Shown here piece after piece: positions 34,350 to 43,546 of a stretch of 64,000 nt of DNA. The position numbers were made by a program, and so were the translations under genes. The stretch comes from Lachnospiraceae bacterium (GTDB lineage Bacteria; Bacillota; Clostridia; Lachnospirales; Lachnospiraceae): positions 1-64,000 of the forward strand of contig JAUNGD010000002.1 of NCBI GenBank assembly GCA_030524705.1. The letters run 5' to 3'. The first letter of the stretch is position 1, and the number at the start of each line of letters is the position of its first letter. Under the pieces are notes generated by a model. It saw only the letters and a list, made by a program, of their open reading frames with translations. It was not told the DNA's origin and searched no databases.

Positions 34350-35516
34350 ATGTACAATGTAAAGGCCGTGAAACAAAATTCAGATCTTATGCATCAGTAT
34401 AATTTGAAACTACTTTATCGGCTGATTAAAAGTGAAAAGGTAACAACAAAGGCGGAATTACAGAGGATGACTCAATTGAGCCCCACCAGTATCGGGAGAC
34501 TCACAGGGGAACTTATTGAGGGTGGATTTGTATCGGAAGCAGGGATGGGCAGCAGCTTGGGACTTGGCAGAAAGGCGACTCTGATACAAATAAATGAAAA
34601 TCGGCTTCTGGCAGTAGGAGTCAGTATTGATAAGGGCATTATACGTACTGGTATTGTAAATATTATGGGCGAGCTGCTTTTTCAGCAGGAAAAGCTAATC
34701 AACAGCTCCGTCCAGCAGGAGGAACTGCTGGCTATCGTAACTGAATTGCTTCAAAGTACTTTGAAGCAGTGCCGGGAAGTATATGATGTTGACGCAATAG
34801 GAGTGGGAATCAGTGTTCCGGGCCCCGTGGTGTGGCCGGATGGAATCATGCAGTATTCCCCCCAGTTTCGGTGGGGACACTTTGATATTCGCCGGAAACT
34901 GCAGGAGAATTTGGGGCGCAGTGATGTTTTGGTGGAAAATAATGTAAAAGCGATGGCTGTGGCTGAGCACTTGTTCGGTGATATGAAGGAAAATCCGGAT
35001 TTTATTGTTATGAATGTGGGAAGTGGTATCGGTGCGGCGGTGATTTCTAAAGGGAAGCTTTCACGGGGAGCAAAAAACTTTCTGGGGGAAATTGGACATA
35101 CCATCGTAGATGTAAACGGTCCGGTTTGTGATTGCGGACGAAGAGGCTGCTTTCAGACGTATGTGAGCATGGATTATGTGGAAAAGCATTTTGACCTTCC
35201 GTTTTACGAAGTGATCAAAAGAAGCCGGGACGGAGATGCGGCTGTCAATAAATTCCTGCAGGTGATTATTGAGCGTTTTGCCATTATGACGGCTAATTTA
35301 GTGAATTATTACGACATTAAGAGTGTTGTTTACGAAGGGAAAATGCAGAGGGAATGGCCGGAGATGGTGGATATGATCAAGAACCGGGCGACATCGCTTT
35401 TGTGGCATGATCTGCAGGCGGATCTGGATGTAGTGGCGGCGGATATTAAGAGTGAGATGATTTCAGCCGCAGCGGTAGTTTTTAATGAATTTTGGTCTAC
35501 TGATCGGATGGAGTGA
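34350..35516 (+). CDS. ROK-family transcriptional repressor (NagC/XylR-like)
   Basis: 388 residues. N-terminal winged helix (about 10-80: KVTTKAELQRMTQLSPTSIGRLTGELI). ROK domain (about 85-380) with the sugar-binding LGEIGHTIVD and the zinc cluster CDCGRRGCFQT; the ATP-binding GVGISVPGPV and VENNVKAMA are also present. Such proteins bind a sugar or sugar phosphate and release DNA. It ends the M20-ABC operon and probably represses it, perhaps at the ATTGTAC/GTACAAT repeat before 26764. Confidence 0.92.
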   Translation: MYNVKAVKQNSDLMHQYNLKLLYRLIKSEKVTTKAELQRMTQLSPTSIGRLTGELIEGGFVSEAGMGSSLGLGRKATLIQINENRLLAVGVSIDKGIIRTGIVNIMGELLFQQEKLINSSVQQEELLAIVTELLQSTLKQCREVYDVDAIGVGISVPGPVVWPDGIMQYSPQFRWGHFDIRRKLQENLGRSDVLVENNVKAMAVAEHLFGDMKENPDFIVMNVGSGIGAAVISKGKLSRGAKNFLGEIGHTIVDVNGPVCDCGRRGCFQTYVSMDYVEKHFDLPFYEVIKRSRDGDAAVNKFLQVIIERFAIMTANLVNYYDIKSVVYEGKMQREWPEMVDMIKNRATSLLWHDLQADLDVVAADIKSEMISAAAVVFNEFWSTDRME

Positions 35517-35604
35517 GATGTTTTATACATAATCAGGGAGAATGCTCAGTTCCATGATGGGCGGTGTCTGGTCAGGAAATATATGGATTGTTTGTTTGGA
35601 ATCC

Positions 35605-35652
35605 TTCCGGCGGAGGTGAGGCAGGCTGCAGTTTGCCTCACCTCCGCCGGAA
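35605..35652. repeat. perfect 19-bp inverted repeat without T-run
   Basis: Left arm 35605-35623 (starts TTCCGGCGGAGG), right arm 35634-35652 (ends CCTCCGCCGGAA), loop GGCTGCAGTT. Pairing is perfect over 19 bp and very G+C-rich compared with its flanks. No U-tract on either strand makes a standard intrinsic terminator unlikely; it could be a REP-like element, an RNA-stabilising hairpin or a binding site. Confidence 0.9.
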
Positions 35653-35718
35653 TAGTTTGAGGATAAAAAGAATTTCGATAGAAATGTGCCGTGCTTCTCA
35701 GGGAAAGACACGAATATG

Positions 35719-35747
35719 TTGTCATTTTCCAACAGTTGTGTTATGAT
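35719..35747 (+). promoter_or_regulatory. promoter of glnS
   Basis: TTGTCA (35719-35724), 17 bp, TATGAT (35742-35747), giving a leader of about 40 bases. No T-box or other riboswitch fits in that length. Confidence 0.75.
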
Positions 35748-35794
35748 GGGAAAAGTTACTAAACCGCGGGATTCTGCGGCACAGGAGGAGAAAG

Positions 35795-37471
35795 ATGGAA
35801 CAGGAAAAAGAGACAGTATCAAAGAATTTTATTGAGCAGATCATTGAGAAGGACCTTGCGGAGGGACACTGCGATACGGTGCATACACGTTTTCCGCCGG
35901 AGCCCAACGGTTATCTGCATATCGGACATGCCAAATCCATTCTTCTGAACTACGGACTGGCAAAGAAATACAATGGAAAATTCAATTTCCGTTTTGACGA
36001 TACGAATCCGACAAAGGAGAAGACTGAGTTTGTGGAGTCTATCATTGCGGACGTAAAATGGCTTGGAGCTGACTGGGAGGACCGGCTGTTTTTTGCCTCG
36101 GATTATTTTGACCAGATGTACGAGGCGGCGGTGAAGCTGATCAAGAAGGGCAAGGCGTATGTTTGCGACCTGTCGGCTGAGGAGATCCGGGAGTACCGCG
36201 GTACGCTGACAGAGCCGGGCAAGGAGAGCCCGTACCGGAACCGCAGCGTGGAGGAGAACCTCGAGCTGTTTGAGAACATGAAAAACGGTATGTATGAGGA
36301 CGGCTCCAAGGTGCTTCGGGCAAAGATCGACATGGCTTCCCCGAACATCAACATGCGTGACCCAGTGATCTACCGCGTTGCCAGAATGAACCATCACAAT
36401 ACGGGGGATAAATGGTGCATTTATCCGATGTATGACTTTGCTCATCCCATTGAGGACGCCATCGAGGGTATCACCCACTCCATCTGTACGCTGGAGTTTG
36501 AGGATCACCGCCCGCTGTACGACTGGGTGGTAAAGGAGCTGGAGTACGAGATGCCGCCGAAGCAGATCGAGTTCGCAAAGCTGTATCTGACAAATGTAGT
36601 TACCGGAAAGCGCTATATCAAGCGCCTTGTAGAGGAAGGCATCGTGGACGGCTGGGATGACCCGCGGCTTGTGTCCATCGCTGCGCTGCGCCGCCGCGGC
36701 TTCACGCCGGAGTCGATTCAGAAATTTGTGGATCTCTGCGGTATCAGCAAGAGCAACAGCTCTGTGGACTACGCGATGCTGGAGTACTGCATCCGGGAGG
36801 ACCTGAAGCTGAAGCGGCCCCGGATGATGGCGGTGCTGGATCCGGTCAAGCTGGTTATTGATAATTATCCCGAGGACGAGATCGAGTATCTCGACGTGGA
36901 GATGAACCTGGAGAACCCGGAGCTGGGCATGAGAAAGGTTCCCTTCGGAAGAGAGCTTTACATCGACCGGGAGGATTTCATGGAGAATCCGCCGAAGAAG
37001 TATTTCCGCCTGTTCCCGGGCAATGAGGTACGCCTGATGGGGGCTTACTTTGTGAAATGCGTCGGCTTTGAGAAGGACGAGAACGGAAATGTGACAGAGA
37101 TTCACTGTACGTATGATCCTGAGACAAAATGCGGCAGCGGCTTTACGGGACGTAAGGTCAAGGGCACGATCCACTGGGTAGCGGCGAAGACGGCTGTCAA
37201 AGCAGAGGTGCGCCTGTATGAGAATATCATCGACGAGTCGAAGGGCGTTTACAATGAGGACGGCTCTCTGAATCTGAACCCGAATTCTCTGACGGTGCTG
37301 AAGGACTGCCTGCTGGAGCCGGGGCTTGCAAAGGCACAGCCCTATGACAGCTTCCAGTTCGTGCGCCAGGGCTTCTTCTGCGTGGACGCGAAGGATTCAA
37401 GGCCGGATGCTCTGGTGTTCAACCGCATTGTATCACTGAAGAGCTCCTTTAAGCTTCCGAAGCCGGAGTAA
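35795..37471 (+). CDS. glnS: glutaminyl-tRNA synthetase
   Basis: 558 residues, the usual length of bacterial GlnRS without a YqeY extension. Class I signature HIGH at residues 42-45 in [14 protein letters not shown] and the KMSKS-like ISKSNSS. The catalytic fold shows [12 protein letters not shown] and [27 protein letters not shown], a GlnRS/GluRS hallmark, and the GlnRS-type beta-barrel anticodon-binding domains follow. It charges tRNA-Gln. Preceded by CAGGAGGAG. Confidence 0.97.
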   Translation: MEQEKETVSKNFIEQIIEKDLAEGHCDTVHTRFPPEPNGYLHIGHAKSILLNYGLAKKYNGKFNFRFDDTNPTKEKTEFVESIIADVKWLGADWEDRLFFASDYFDQMYEAAVKLIKKGKAYVCDLSAEEIREYRGTLTEPGKESPYRNRSVEENLELFENMKNGMYEDGSKVLRAKIDMASPNINMRDPVIYRVARMNHHNTGDKWCIYPMYDFAHPIEDAIEGITHSICTLEFEDHRPLYDWVVKELEYEMPPKQIEFAKLYLTNVVTGKRYIKRLVEEGIVDGWDDPRLVSIAALRRRGFTPESIQKFVDLCGISKSNSSVDYAMLEYCIREDLKLKRPRMMAVLDPVKLVIDNYPEDEIEYLDVEMNLENPELGMRKVPFGRELYIDREDFMENPPKKYFRLFPGNEVRLMGAYFVKCVGFEKDENGNVTEIHCTYDPETKCGSGFTGRKVKGTIHWVAAKTAVKAEVRLYENIIDESKGVYNEDGSLNLNPNSLTVLKDCLLEPGLAKAQPYDSFQFVRQGFFCVDAKDSRPDALVFNRIVSLKSSFKLPKPE

Positions 37472-37518
37472 GCCCAAAGGAACCAAATACAAGGCTGGAT
37501 TTTAGCCCGGAGTAATTC

Positions 37519-38928
37519 ATGAACGATTTGACGATCAATCTGGATGTTCATTCATCCGTACCGCTCTATGAGCAGATTTACAAGTATATAAAGAAAGAAA
37601 TTCAAAGTGGAGGGCTGCCTTTCGGGGAAAGGCTGCCCTCTACGAGAAAACTGGCAAAATATCTGCAGGTCAGCCGGACTACCGTGGACATGGCTTATGA
37701 GCAGCTTGTCTCAGAGGGCTATATCGAGGCAAAGCCCTATAAGGGCTATTTTATCTGCGAACTGGAGGGGCTGTATCACCTTGAGCCGGAGTCTGCGCCG
37801 GAAAAGCCGGAAAAAGCAGCGGTATCGGAAACGTACCGCTATGATTTTTCGCCGAATGGCGTCGATCTGAACAGCTTTCCCCAGAATGCGTGGAGAAAGC
37901 TGTCAAAGGGGATTCTGCTGGAGGAGAACAGGCTGTTGTTTCAGCTCGGGGATCCCCAGGGGGAATACGAGCTGCGGGGAACCATCGCGCAGTACCTGCA
38001 TCAGGCCAGAGGCGTGGAGGCTGCCCCGGAGCAGATTATCATAGGAGCAGGAAATGATTTCTTGCTTCTTTTGCTCTGCAGCATGTTCGGAACAGGTCAG
38101 CGGATTGCCATGGAAAGTCCCACCTACAAAAAGGCGTATGATTTGTTCCGCAATCTCTCCAACGAGGTTCGGATTGTGGAGATGGATGAGTCCGGCATGA
38201 GGATCGACCAGCTGGCGGATACGGATGCGCAGATCGCTTACGTCATGCCCTCCCATCAGTATCCTCTGGGGACGGTCATGCCGGTAAAGCGGCGGATGCA
38301 GCTTCTGGAATGGGCCGGCACAGCCCCGGGGCGCTATATCATTGAGGATGATTACGACAGTGAATTCCGCTATAAAGGGAAACCGATCCCGGCCCTGCAG
38401 GGATATGACAGACATGACAGGGTCATCTATATCGGGACCTTTTCAAAGTCCATTGCCCCGGCGATCCGCGTAAGCTATATGGTGCTTCCGAAACAGCTTA
38501 TGGAGCTGTACCGGCGGCGGGGAAGAACGATTTCCTGCACGGTATCCAGGGTGGATCAGATGCTGATAGCAGCATTTTTGAATGAAGGGTATTATGAACG
38601 CCATCTCAATAAGATGAGGGCCGTCTACAAAGGCCGCCATGACGTACTTCTGGAGGAGCTTCGGGCGTTTCGGAGAGTTTGCCGCATCAGCGGAGAAAAT
38701 GCGGGAGTACACATCCTTCTGACATTTACCAACGGCATGAAGGAGGCCGAGGCAGTTTCCAGAGCAGCAGAACGCGGCGTAAAGGTGTATGGGCTTTCAT
38801 GGTATTTTGTCGGTGAGGCGAAGCTTCCGGCGGAAGAAACGGTGATTCTGGGCTATGCGAATCTTCAGGAAGAGGAGATCCGTGATGCTGCAGCCTGTCT
38901 GAAGGAAGCGTGGCTGGAAGCCGTTTGA
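37519..38928 (+). CDS. MocR/PdxR-family regulator (GntR DNA-binding plus aminotransferase domain)
   Basis: 469 residues. N-terminal GntR winged helix (about 10-80: LYEQIYKYIKKEIQSGG, RLPSTRKLAKYLQVSRTTVDMAYEQL). The C-terminal class I aminotransferase fold contains IEDDYDSEFRYKG and the PLP-lysine in IGTFSKSIAPAIRV. MocR regulators sense PLP or amino compounds such as GABA. The regulated genes are not adjacent in an obvious way. The final codons and stop are duplicated directly downstream. Confidence 0.93.
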   Translation: MNDLTINLDVHSSVPLYEQIYKYIKKEIQSGGLPFGERLPSTRKLAKYLQVSRTTVDMAYEQLVSEGYIEAKPYKGYFICELEGLYHLEPESAPEKPEKAAVSETYRYDFSPNGVDLNSFPQNAWRKLSKGILLEENRLLFQLGDPQGEYELRGTIAQYLHQARGVEAAPEQIIIGAGNDFLLLLLCSMFGTGQRIAMESPTYKKAYDLFRNLSNEVRIVEMDESGMRIDQLADTDAQIAYVMPSHQYPLGTVMPVKRRMQLLEWAGTAPGRYIIEDDYDSEFRYKGKPIPALQGYDRHDRVIYIGTFSKSIAPAIRVSYMVLPKQLMELYRRRGRTISCTVSRVDQMLIAAFLNEGYYERHLNKMRAVYKGRHDVLLEELRAFRRVCRISGENAGVHILLTFTNGMKEAEAVSRAAERGVKVYGLSWYFVGEAKLPAEETVILGYANLQEEEIRDAAACLKEAWLEAV

Positions 38929-38973
38929 AAAAATTGAGGGAAGCATGGCCGGAAGCCGTTTGAAAAATTTGAG
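38904..38973 (+). repeat. 35-bp tandem duplication spanning a stop codon
   Basis: Units 38904-38938 and 38939-38973 differ at few positions and both contain GGAAGCCGTTTGAAAAA. The real TGA stop (38926-38928) is in the first unit. Confidence 0.92.
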
Positions 38974-39016
38974 AGCTGCAGGTTGATAGGATGCATTTAC
39001 GTAACGGAGGAATGAT

Positions 39017-39595
39017 ATGCAGTTTTATCAATGTATCACAGATTTTATTTTTATAGAGGATGAACCGCAGAGCGCCGATGTCATTTTCGTTCCGGGCGGG
39101 AATTATCCGGAGGCGGCGCAGCATGCGGCAGAGCTGTACCGGAAAGGATTTGCACCGTATATTCTGCCCTCCGGGAGATATAGTGTTTTGGAGGGAAAGT
39201 TTGAGAGAGAGGGCTTTGAGACAGAATGTGATTATCTCTGCGACATCCTGTACCGCGGCGGCGTGCCGAAGGAGGCGGTAATCCGGGAGGACCGCGCCAC
39301 CTTCACATATGAAAATGCGATCTATTCCAGAAAGTGCATACAGGAGCTGGGCCTTTCGGTCCGCAGAGCGATCCTGTGCTGTCAGGCCTTTCATGCGAGA
39401 AGGAGCCTGATGTATTATCAGGAGCAGCTTCCAGAGGTGGAATTTCTTGTCTGTCCGGTGGTGACGAAGGGCATCAGCCGGGATACATGGTACAGAAGCG
39501 GGCAGGGAATCGACACGGTGTTAGGAGAAATGGAGCGCTGCGGCGGACAGTTTCATGAAATCATGAGAAAGCATATGGAAAAATTGGAGGAGTAA
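39017..39595 (+). CDS. YdcF-family protein (DUF218)
   Basis: 192 residues, a DUF218/YdcF-type Rossmann-like fold without membrane helices. Motifs: ADVIFVPGGNYPEAAQHAAELYRKG (family opening), YILPSGRY, DRATFTYENAIYSRKCI (the conserved Thr-x-x-Asn/Glu helix) and CCQAFHARRSLMYY. YdcF of E. coli binds S-adenosylmethionine; no activity is settled for the family. CGGAGG precedes the start. One base separates it from the HAD gene, so they form an operon. Confidence 0.85.
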   Translation: MQFYQCITDFIFIEDEPQSADVIFVPGGNYPEAAQHAAELYRKGFAPYILPSGRYSVLEGKFEREGFETECDYLCDILYRGGVPKEAVIREDRATFTYENAIYSRKCIQELGLSVRRAILCCQAFHARRSLMYYQEQLPEVEFLVCPVVTKGISRDTWYRSGQGIDTVLGEMERCGGQFHEIMRKHMEKLEE

Positions 39596-39596
39596 A

Positions 39597-40385
39597 ATGA
39601 TCAAACTGGTTGTATCGGATATTGACGGAACCCTTCTTCCGGAGGGAACAGACCGGATCAATCCGGAAATATATGAGATTATCAGAGAACTGAAGGAAAA
39701 AGGAATTATGTTCGTGGCCGCCAGCGGCCGGCAGTATGCCAGCATGCGGCACGTATTTGAGCCTGTTGCGGATGACATTATTTTTATTGCAGAGAACGGT
39801 TCCAACGTAATGTGCCGCGGCCAGAATATGTCCAGCAGCTTCATCGACCAGGCGGTGGCAGAGGAGCTGCTGGAGTGTATGCGTGCCCAGGAGAATACCG
39901 ACATTTTTCTTTCCACACCGGAAACCTTGTATCTGGAGACGCCGAACCAGAAGTTCCGGGCGCTTCTGGAGGAGGGATATCACAATAAAGTGGAGCGTGT
40001 GGAGGATCTTCTGCCATACTGCAGCCGCACAAATAAAATGTCCATTTACAGAGAAAGCGGCATCGACAAACTGGGAGACGAGCTTCGGGAGCGGTTCGGC
40101 ACACGGCTGAATGTGGCGGTGGCGGGCAGCGTGTGGGTGGATTTCATGAACTTTGGCGTGGATAAGGGAAATGCACTGAGTACGATCCAGCGGCTTATGA
40201 AGATCAGCGTCGAGGAGACGATGGCCTTCGGGGACAACTGCAATGATATTGGGATGCTGCGGCAGGCCGGAGAGAGCTATGCGGTGGCAAATGCTCATCC
40301 GCAGCTTAAGGAGGCGGCAAAGCATATGGCGCCTTCCCAGGAGGAGAACGGTGTATTGCAGGTAATCCGGGAAAAATTGCTGTGA
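39597..40385 (+). CDS. HAD-superfamily phosphatase, Cof/YidA type (IIB)
   Basis: 262 residues. Motif I is SDIDGTLLPEG (nucleophile and acid Asp), motif II FVAASGRQY, the motif III Lys is in FGVDKGNAL and motif IV is AFGDNCNDIGML. The C2B cap lies between motifs II and III (about 85-185). It dephosphorylates sugar phosphates or similar metabolites such as flavin or PLP intermediates. Translationally linked to the YdcF-type gene. Confidence 0.93.
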   Translation: MIKLVVSDIDGTLLPEGTDRINPEIYEIIRELKEKGIMFVAASGRQYASMRHVFEPVADDIIFIAENGSNVMCRGQNMSSSFIDQAVAEELLECMRAQENTDIFLSTPETLYLETPNQKFRALLEEGYHNKVERVEDLLPYCSRTNKMSIYRESGIDKLGDELRERFGTRLNVAVAGSVWVDFMNFGVDKGNALSTIQRLMKISVEETMAFGDNCNDIGMLRQAGESYAVANAHPQLKEAAKHMAPSQEENGVLQVIREKLL

Positions 40386-40481
40386 CGCTGGGGCAGGAGC
40401 AGGGGAATGTGGATCGAGTGGGTAAGCTGTACCGGATCAAGCGTGATTGCGGATAATATATGTACAGGAGGAGCAATAAAT

Positions 40482-40742
40482 ATGACGTATAAAAAAGAGT
40501 ATGTAGAAGCATTCCTGAAGAAGCAGAGTCAGCTTTTTGACGAGCCTGTGGCAGAGAGTCTGGAGGAGGCCGATGAATTCCTCGAGGACTGCATGGCATA
40601 CGTTGCGGCCAACTACAAAGAAGTAAAAGCGTATTTTGAAGAGAACGGCGCAGATACCTCTGAGATGGACCGGGAGGAGCTTCTCTCCCAGGCGGAGGTA
40701 TTTGAGATGCCGGACGGAAAATATCTGATCGTGGAAGGCTGA
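40482..40742 (+). CDS. small acidic conserved protein
   Basis: 86 residues from ATG 40482, which has AGGAGGAGC upstream; the frame is open further 5' without a ribosome site. Strongly acidic with long helices (KKEYVEAFLKKQ, SLEEADEFLEDCMAYV) and a closing FEMPDGKYLIVEG. I recall short homologues in Lachnospiraceae genomes labelled glyoxalase, but no glyoxalase metal ligands are evident. Function unknown. Confidence 0.7.
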   Translation: MTYKKEYVEAFLKKQSQLFDEPVAESLEEADEFLEDCMAYVAANYKEVKAYFEENGADTSEMDREELLSQAEVFEMPDGKYLIVEG

Positions 40743-40755
40743 GCATATAGTATAA

Positions 40756-40819
40756 AAGTAAGATGCCGAAAGATATTTGGACTGCCCGGAAGTAAGATGC
40801 CGGAAAGCTGTTTTGTATG
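40756..40819 (+). repeat. 34-bp imperfect direct repeat
   Basis: AAGTAAGATGCCG occurs at 40756-40768 and 40790-40802 (34-bp period), beginning 14 bases after the stop codon of the small acidic protein gene. The rest of each unit is diverged. Confidence 0.6.
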
Positions 40820-40933
40820 GATGCCCGTGTATGTTTATTCAGAAATGGGGAATACTGCCAGTAGGAACCAGGATGTGCGAAGCGGCGGCCTGCCGCTGTG
40901 CATGATTCAGGATGAAAAGGAAAGGATGATTCC

Positions 40934-41401
40934 ATGGCAGATATTGCAAAGCAGAAAAAACAAGAGGAATATCAGAAATACGTCAAGCAGGTGACGCCGA
41001 CCCACAATCTTTTTCTGAATATGTGCAAGGCCTTTGTGACGGGCGGGGCCATCTGCACCGTGGGCCAGTTTATTTTGAACTGGTGCGATAGGATGGGAAT
41101 GAAGGAAGAGACTGCTGCGGGCTGGTGCGCCCTGTGGCTGGTGCTGCTCAGCGTCGTGCTGACGGGCTTGAATCTTTATCAGAAGCTGGCAAAATTCGGC
41201 GGGGCCGGTACACTGGTGCCGATCACGGGATTTGCCAATTCAGTGGCGTCCCCGGCCATCGAATACCAGAAGGAAGGACAGGTATTCGGAATCGGCTGCA
41301 AAATCTTTACTATCGCCGGGCCTGTGATCCTGTACGGAGTGTTCACAAGCTGGGTGCTGGGATTGATCTACTGGATATTAAAAATAACGGGAGTGGTGTA
41401 A
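40934..41401 (+). CDS. spoVAC: stage V sporulation protein AC
   Basis: 155 residues, the normal SpoVAC size, with three to four hydrophobic helices. Characteristic are the N-terminal KQVTPTHNLFLNMCKAFVTGGAICT and GAGTLVPITGFANSVASPAIEYQKEGQVFGIGCKIFTIAGP. It forms part of the inner spore-membrane channel for dipicolinic acid. spoVAD and spoVAE, which usually follow in one operon, are absent; the next gene is on the other strand. A weak sigma-G-like TGTATG-17-AATACTG (40828-40857) lies upstream, which would fit forespore expression but is not convincing. Confidence 0.93.
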   Translation: MADIAKQKKQEEYQKYVKQVTPTHNLFLNMCKAFVTGGAICTVGQFILNWCDRMGMKEETAAGWCALWLVLLSVVLTGLNLYQKLAKFGGAGTLVPITGFANSVASPAIEYQKEGQVFGIGCKIFTIAGPVILYGVFTSWVLGLIYWILKITGVV

Positions 41402-41432
41402 GCCTCTCCTATTATTTTTATAGATGATTTTT

Positions 41433-42587
41433 TCAGGAAAGATCCTCCCGGGAGGAATCCGGGACGGTTCTGACCGGAATTCCGTTGACCTCAACGGAGT
41501 CATCCGCCGGAATGACAAAATACGGTCTTCCCTCCAGAATTCTGGTCTCGATCAGGTCGGCGCATTCCGGCTTGACCTGAATTGTGATATTGGGGGTCTT
41601 GATTTCGAATTTCCGGGTATTGACTACATTGGAAACGTACAGTGCGGTCTGGTTGTCGCCTCCGGCCTGCTCGAATTCCTCGTCAAAGTGTTCCAGGGTT
41701 TCTTCAGCAGCGCCGTTTTCCAGGAGAAGCCGCTTAACGTCGTTTTTATCCAGAGCCACGGGGTTCGGGTCGTCCTTTCGCTCCTCCAGAAGATCGTTTA
41801 AAGTCTCGTGGATCGTTTTTACCGTTTCGTATGTACAGTCATTTTGCAGGGTATCGGCGATCAGAGTATTGAAGGTCTCCTTTTGGGAGGAGGCGGAAAG
41901 CGGCAGCTCGCAGCCCAGCAGAAGTCTTGCGAAGTCTGCATTCAGCTCCTCGGGGTTTTTGGAGTAATACAAAATACTGTGGATGTCGGTGTTGCGGTCT
42001 GTGAAGGCCGGGAACAGGAAGCCGGTCACCGGGACCTCCACAAACCAGTCCCGGATGCGCTGCTCGATGGCATTTGTGTCCTCATTGTAGCAGAGTCCCG
42101 GCTTGGTCAGCTTAACGGGACAGATGGAACACAGAATAAAATCGTACACGTCATCAGAGGCGTCAAACATTTCCATACCGTCGGAGGCCTTTTTCGGAAT
42201 ATCGTAGGCCGCATGGATCAGCACGATATAATAATTTTCCGGGTACATAAACGTCTCGATCACCTTGTCATAAAATTCATCCAGAAGCTCATCGTCCTTT
42301 AGCTGGCTGCTTTTCAGCCTCATGAGGTATTCCTGGGCTCCGCCTCCGGTCTCCTGAGCCAGGGGAAACTCCATGTCAAGCAGGTTGCGGCCAATGGTGC
42401 CGGAGAGCGTTTTTTTCAGAATCTCAAAATATTTGAACATTTCTTCTTCAGGAAGAGAGAGAAATGCTTCCTTCAGCTTTGTTTTTTTATTTTTTTCGCC
42501 GTCCACATAGCAGCCGCAGATACGGGTGATGGGGCAGCGGTCGGGATGGAAGAGACGCTTGATCTCCGCCACTTCTTTCTTATTCAT
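41433..42587 (-). CDS. DUF4317 family protein
   Basis: 384 residues from ATG 42587 (AAAGGAG upstream); the frame is open further 5' but without support. The opening KKEVAEIKRLFHPDRCPITRICGCYVDGEKNKK is the signature of the DUF4317 family known from Firmicutes, here with the Cys pair in ICGCY. The C-terminus ends in a small beta-rich domain around NITIQVKPECADLIE. No signal or membrane segment. Function unknown. Confidence 0.85.
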   Translation of the reverse strand: MNKKEVAEIKRLFHPDRCPITRICGCYVDGEKNKKTKLKEAFLSLPEEEMFKYFEILKKTLSGTIGRNLLDMEFPLAQETGGGAQEYLMRLKSSQLKDDELLDEFYDKVIETFMYPENYYIVLIHAAYDIPKKASDGMEMFDASDDVYDFILCSICPVKLTKPGLCYNEDTNAIEQRIRDWFVEVPVTGFLFPAFTDRNTDIHSILYYSKNPEELNADFARLLLGCELPLSASSQKETFNTLIADTLQNDCTYETVKTIHETLNDLLEERKDDPNPVALDKNDVKRLLLENGAAEETLEHFDEEFEQAGGDNQTALYVSNVVNTRKFEIKTPNITIQVKPECADLIETRILEGRPYFVIPADDSVEVNGIPVRTVPDSSREDLS

Positions 42588-42614
42588 AAGTAGAAACTCC
42601 TTTCCTAAAGCTTG

Positions 42615-42700
42615 ATAACGGCAGCGCCGGTACGAGATATTCAGCAGCGGTAGTGATGGCATATCAGATTTTATAACGGCAGTGCCGGTACGAGATATTC
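42615..42700 (-). repeat. duplicated 28-bp gene 3' end (58-bp period)
   Basis: ATAACGGCAG(C/T)GCCGGTACG with the following GAGATATTC is found at 42615-42642 and 42673-42700, with one mismatch. The right copy encodes the last residues (LVPALPL) and runs to the stop codon of the TraX-like gene; the left copy lies downstream in gene direction. Confidence 0.9.
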
Positions 42701-43411
42701 TGCAATGACGTACAGCAGCATGAGATGCACCGGATAAAACCAGTAAAAGAAATACTTCATCTGAAGTCCGCGTTTGCCGTTGTAAAGATAGACGGGAATG
42801 AAGGCCAGAGGAGCGGGAAGCTCCCAGGTCACAGCCGCCGCGCCGCCGATACACTGATAAAGCCGGCTGTAGCGCATCAAATACAGAACGGCAATCAAAA
42901 ATACGCCCTTATAATTGTAATCCGTGTCAATCCACCAGGCGAGGTACATTCCCAGGGCAATCGGTATCACGGAGAGAAACAGATTGCGGGTGCCGTTGGC
43001 CGTAATCCAGACAATACCCATCATCACCAGCAGCCCCAGAAGCAGCGTAAAGTATACGTTCTGCTTGGCCGGGAAAAACCATTGGCCCTTCAGGGCGATG
43101 TCGAAGGGAATTTCCGATATCAGCGCAAATAAAAAGAGCCGGCCGGCATATTTTTTAGGATTTCTGGTGTGCAGAAAGCCCTCTACGATCAAAAAGCAGA
43201 AGATCGGAAAGGCGATCCGCCCAATATCCCGGGAAAGACCGTAGATATTTGACCACAAAGCGCGCTTCTCCGGTACATTTGCAATGCCCGGGTGACGCAG
43301 GATGGCCCGCAGCACGGTGGCTCCGGTGTGGTCGATAAACATAGTGACAATAGCGATCAGCTTCAGGGTGCTGCCCGAGAGACCGCCGAAGGGTTTTAAG
43401 GAATCAGTCAT
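42671..43411 (-). CDS. TraX-family membrane protein
   Basis: 246 residues with about seven hydrophobic helices. The opening GSTLKLIAIVTMFIDHTGA and FPIFCFLIVEGFLHTRNPKKYAGRLFLFALISEIPFD are signature blocks of the TraX family (F-plasmid pilin acetylase homologues), which contains many chromosomal members in Firmicutes unrelated to conjugation. Probably an acyltransferase-like membrane enzyme; acceptor unknown. No conjugation genes lie nearby. Confidence 0.88.
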   Translation of the reverse strand: MTDSLKPFGGLSGSTLKLIAIVTMFIDHTGATVLRAILRHPGIANVPEKRALWSNIYGLSRDIGRIAFPIFCFLIVEGFLHTRNPKKYAGRLFLFALISEIPFDIALKGQWFFPAKQNVYFTLLLGLLVMMGIVWITANGTRNLFLSVIPIALGMYLAWWIDTDYNYKGVFLIAVLYLMRYSRLYQCIGGAAAVTWELPAPLAFIPVYLYNGKRGLQMKYFFYWFYPVHLMLLYVIAEYLVPALPL

Positions 43412-43546
43412 ACGTTTTCTCCTGTCGTTCTATCCGCGGCAGGCGGTTCGTCCCTCTGCGCGGCGCGGATAAGCGGTAATCTTTGAAAAGAATACCTGTT
43501 TTCAGTGATTTTGTCAAGGCAGGGAGAGAATACAGACTGGGATAAA

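Noticed and set aside
35748..35794. T-box leader for glnS
   Set aside because: The promoter leaves only about 40 bases of leader, too short for a T-box.
42671..43411. TraX-like gene as sign of an integrated conjugative element
   Set aside because: No relaxase, integrase, coupling protein or attachment repeat is visible; chromosomal TraX homologues are common in Firmicutes.
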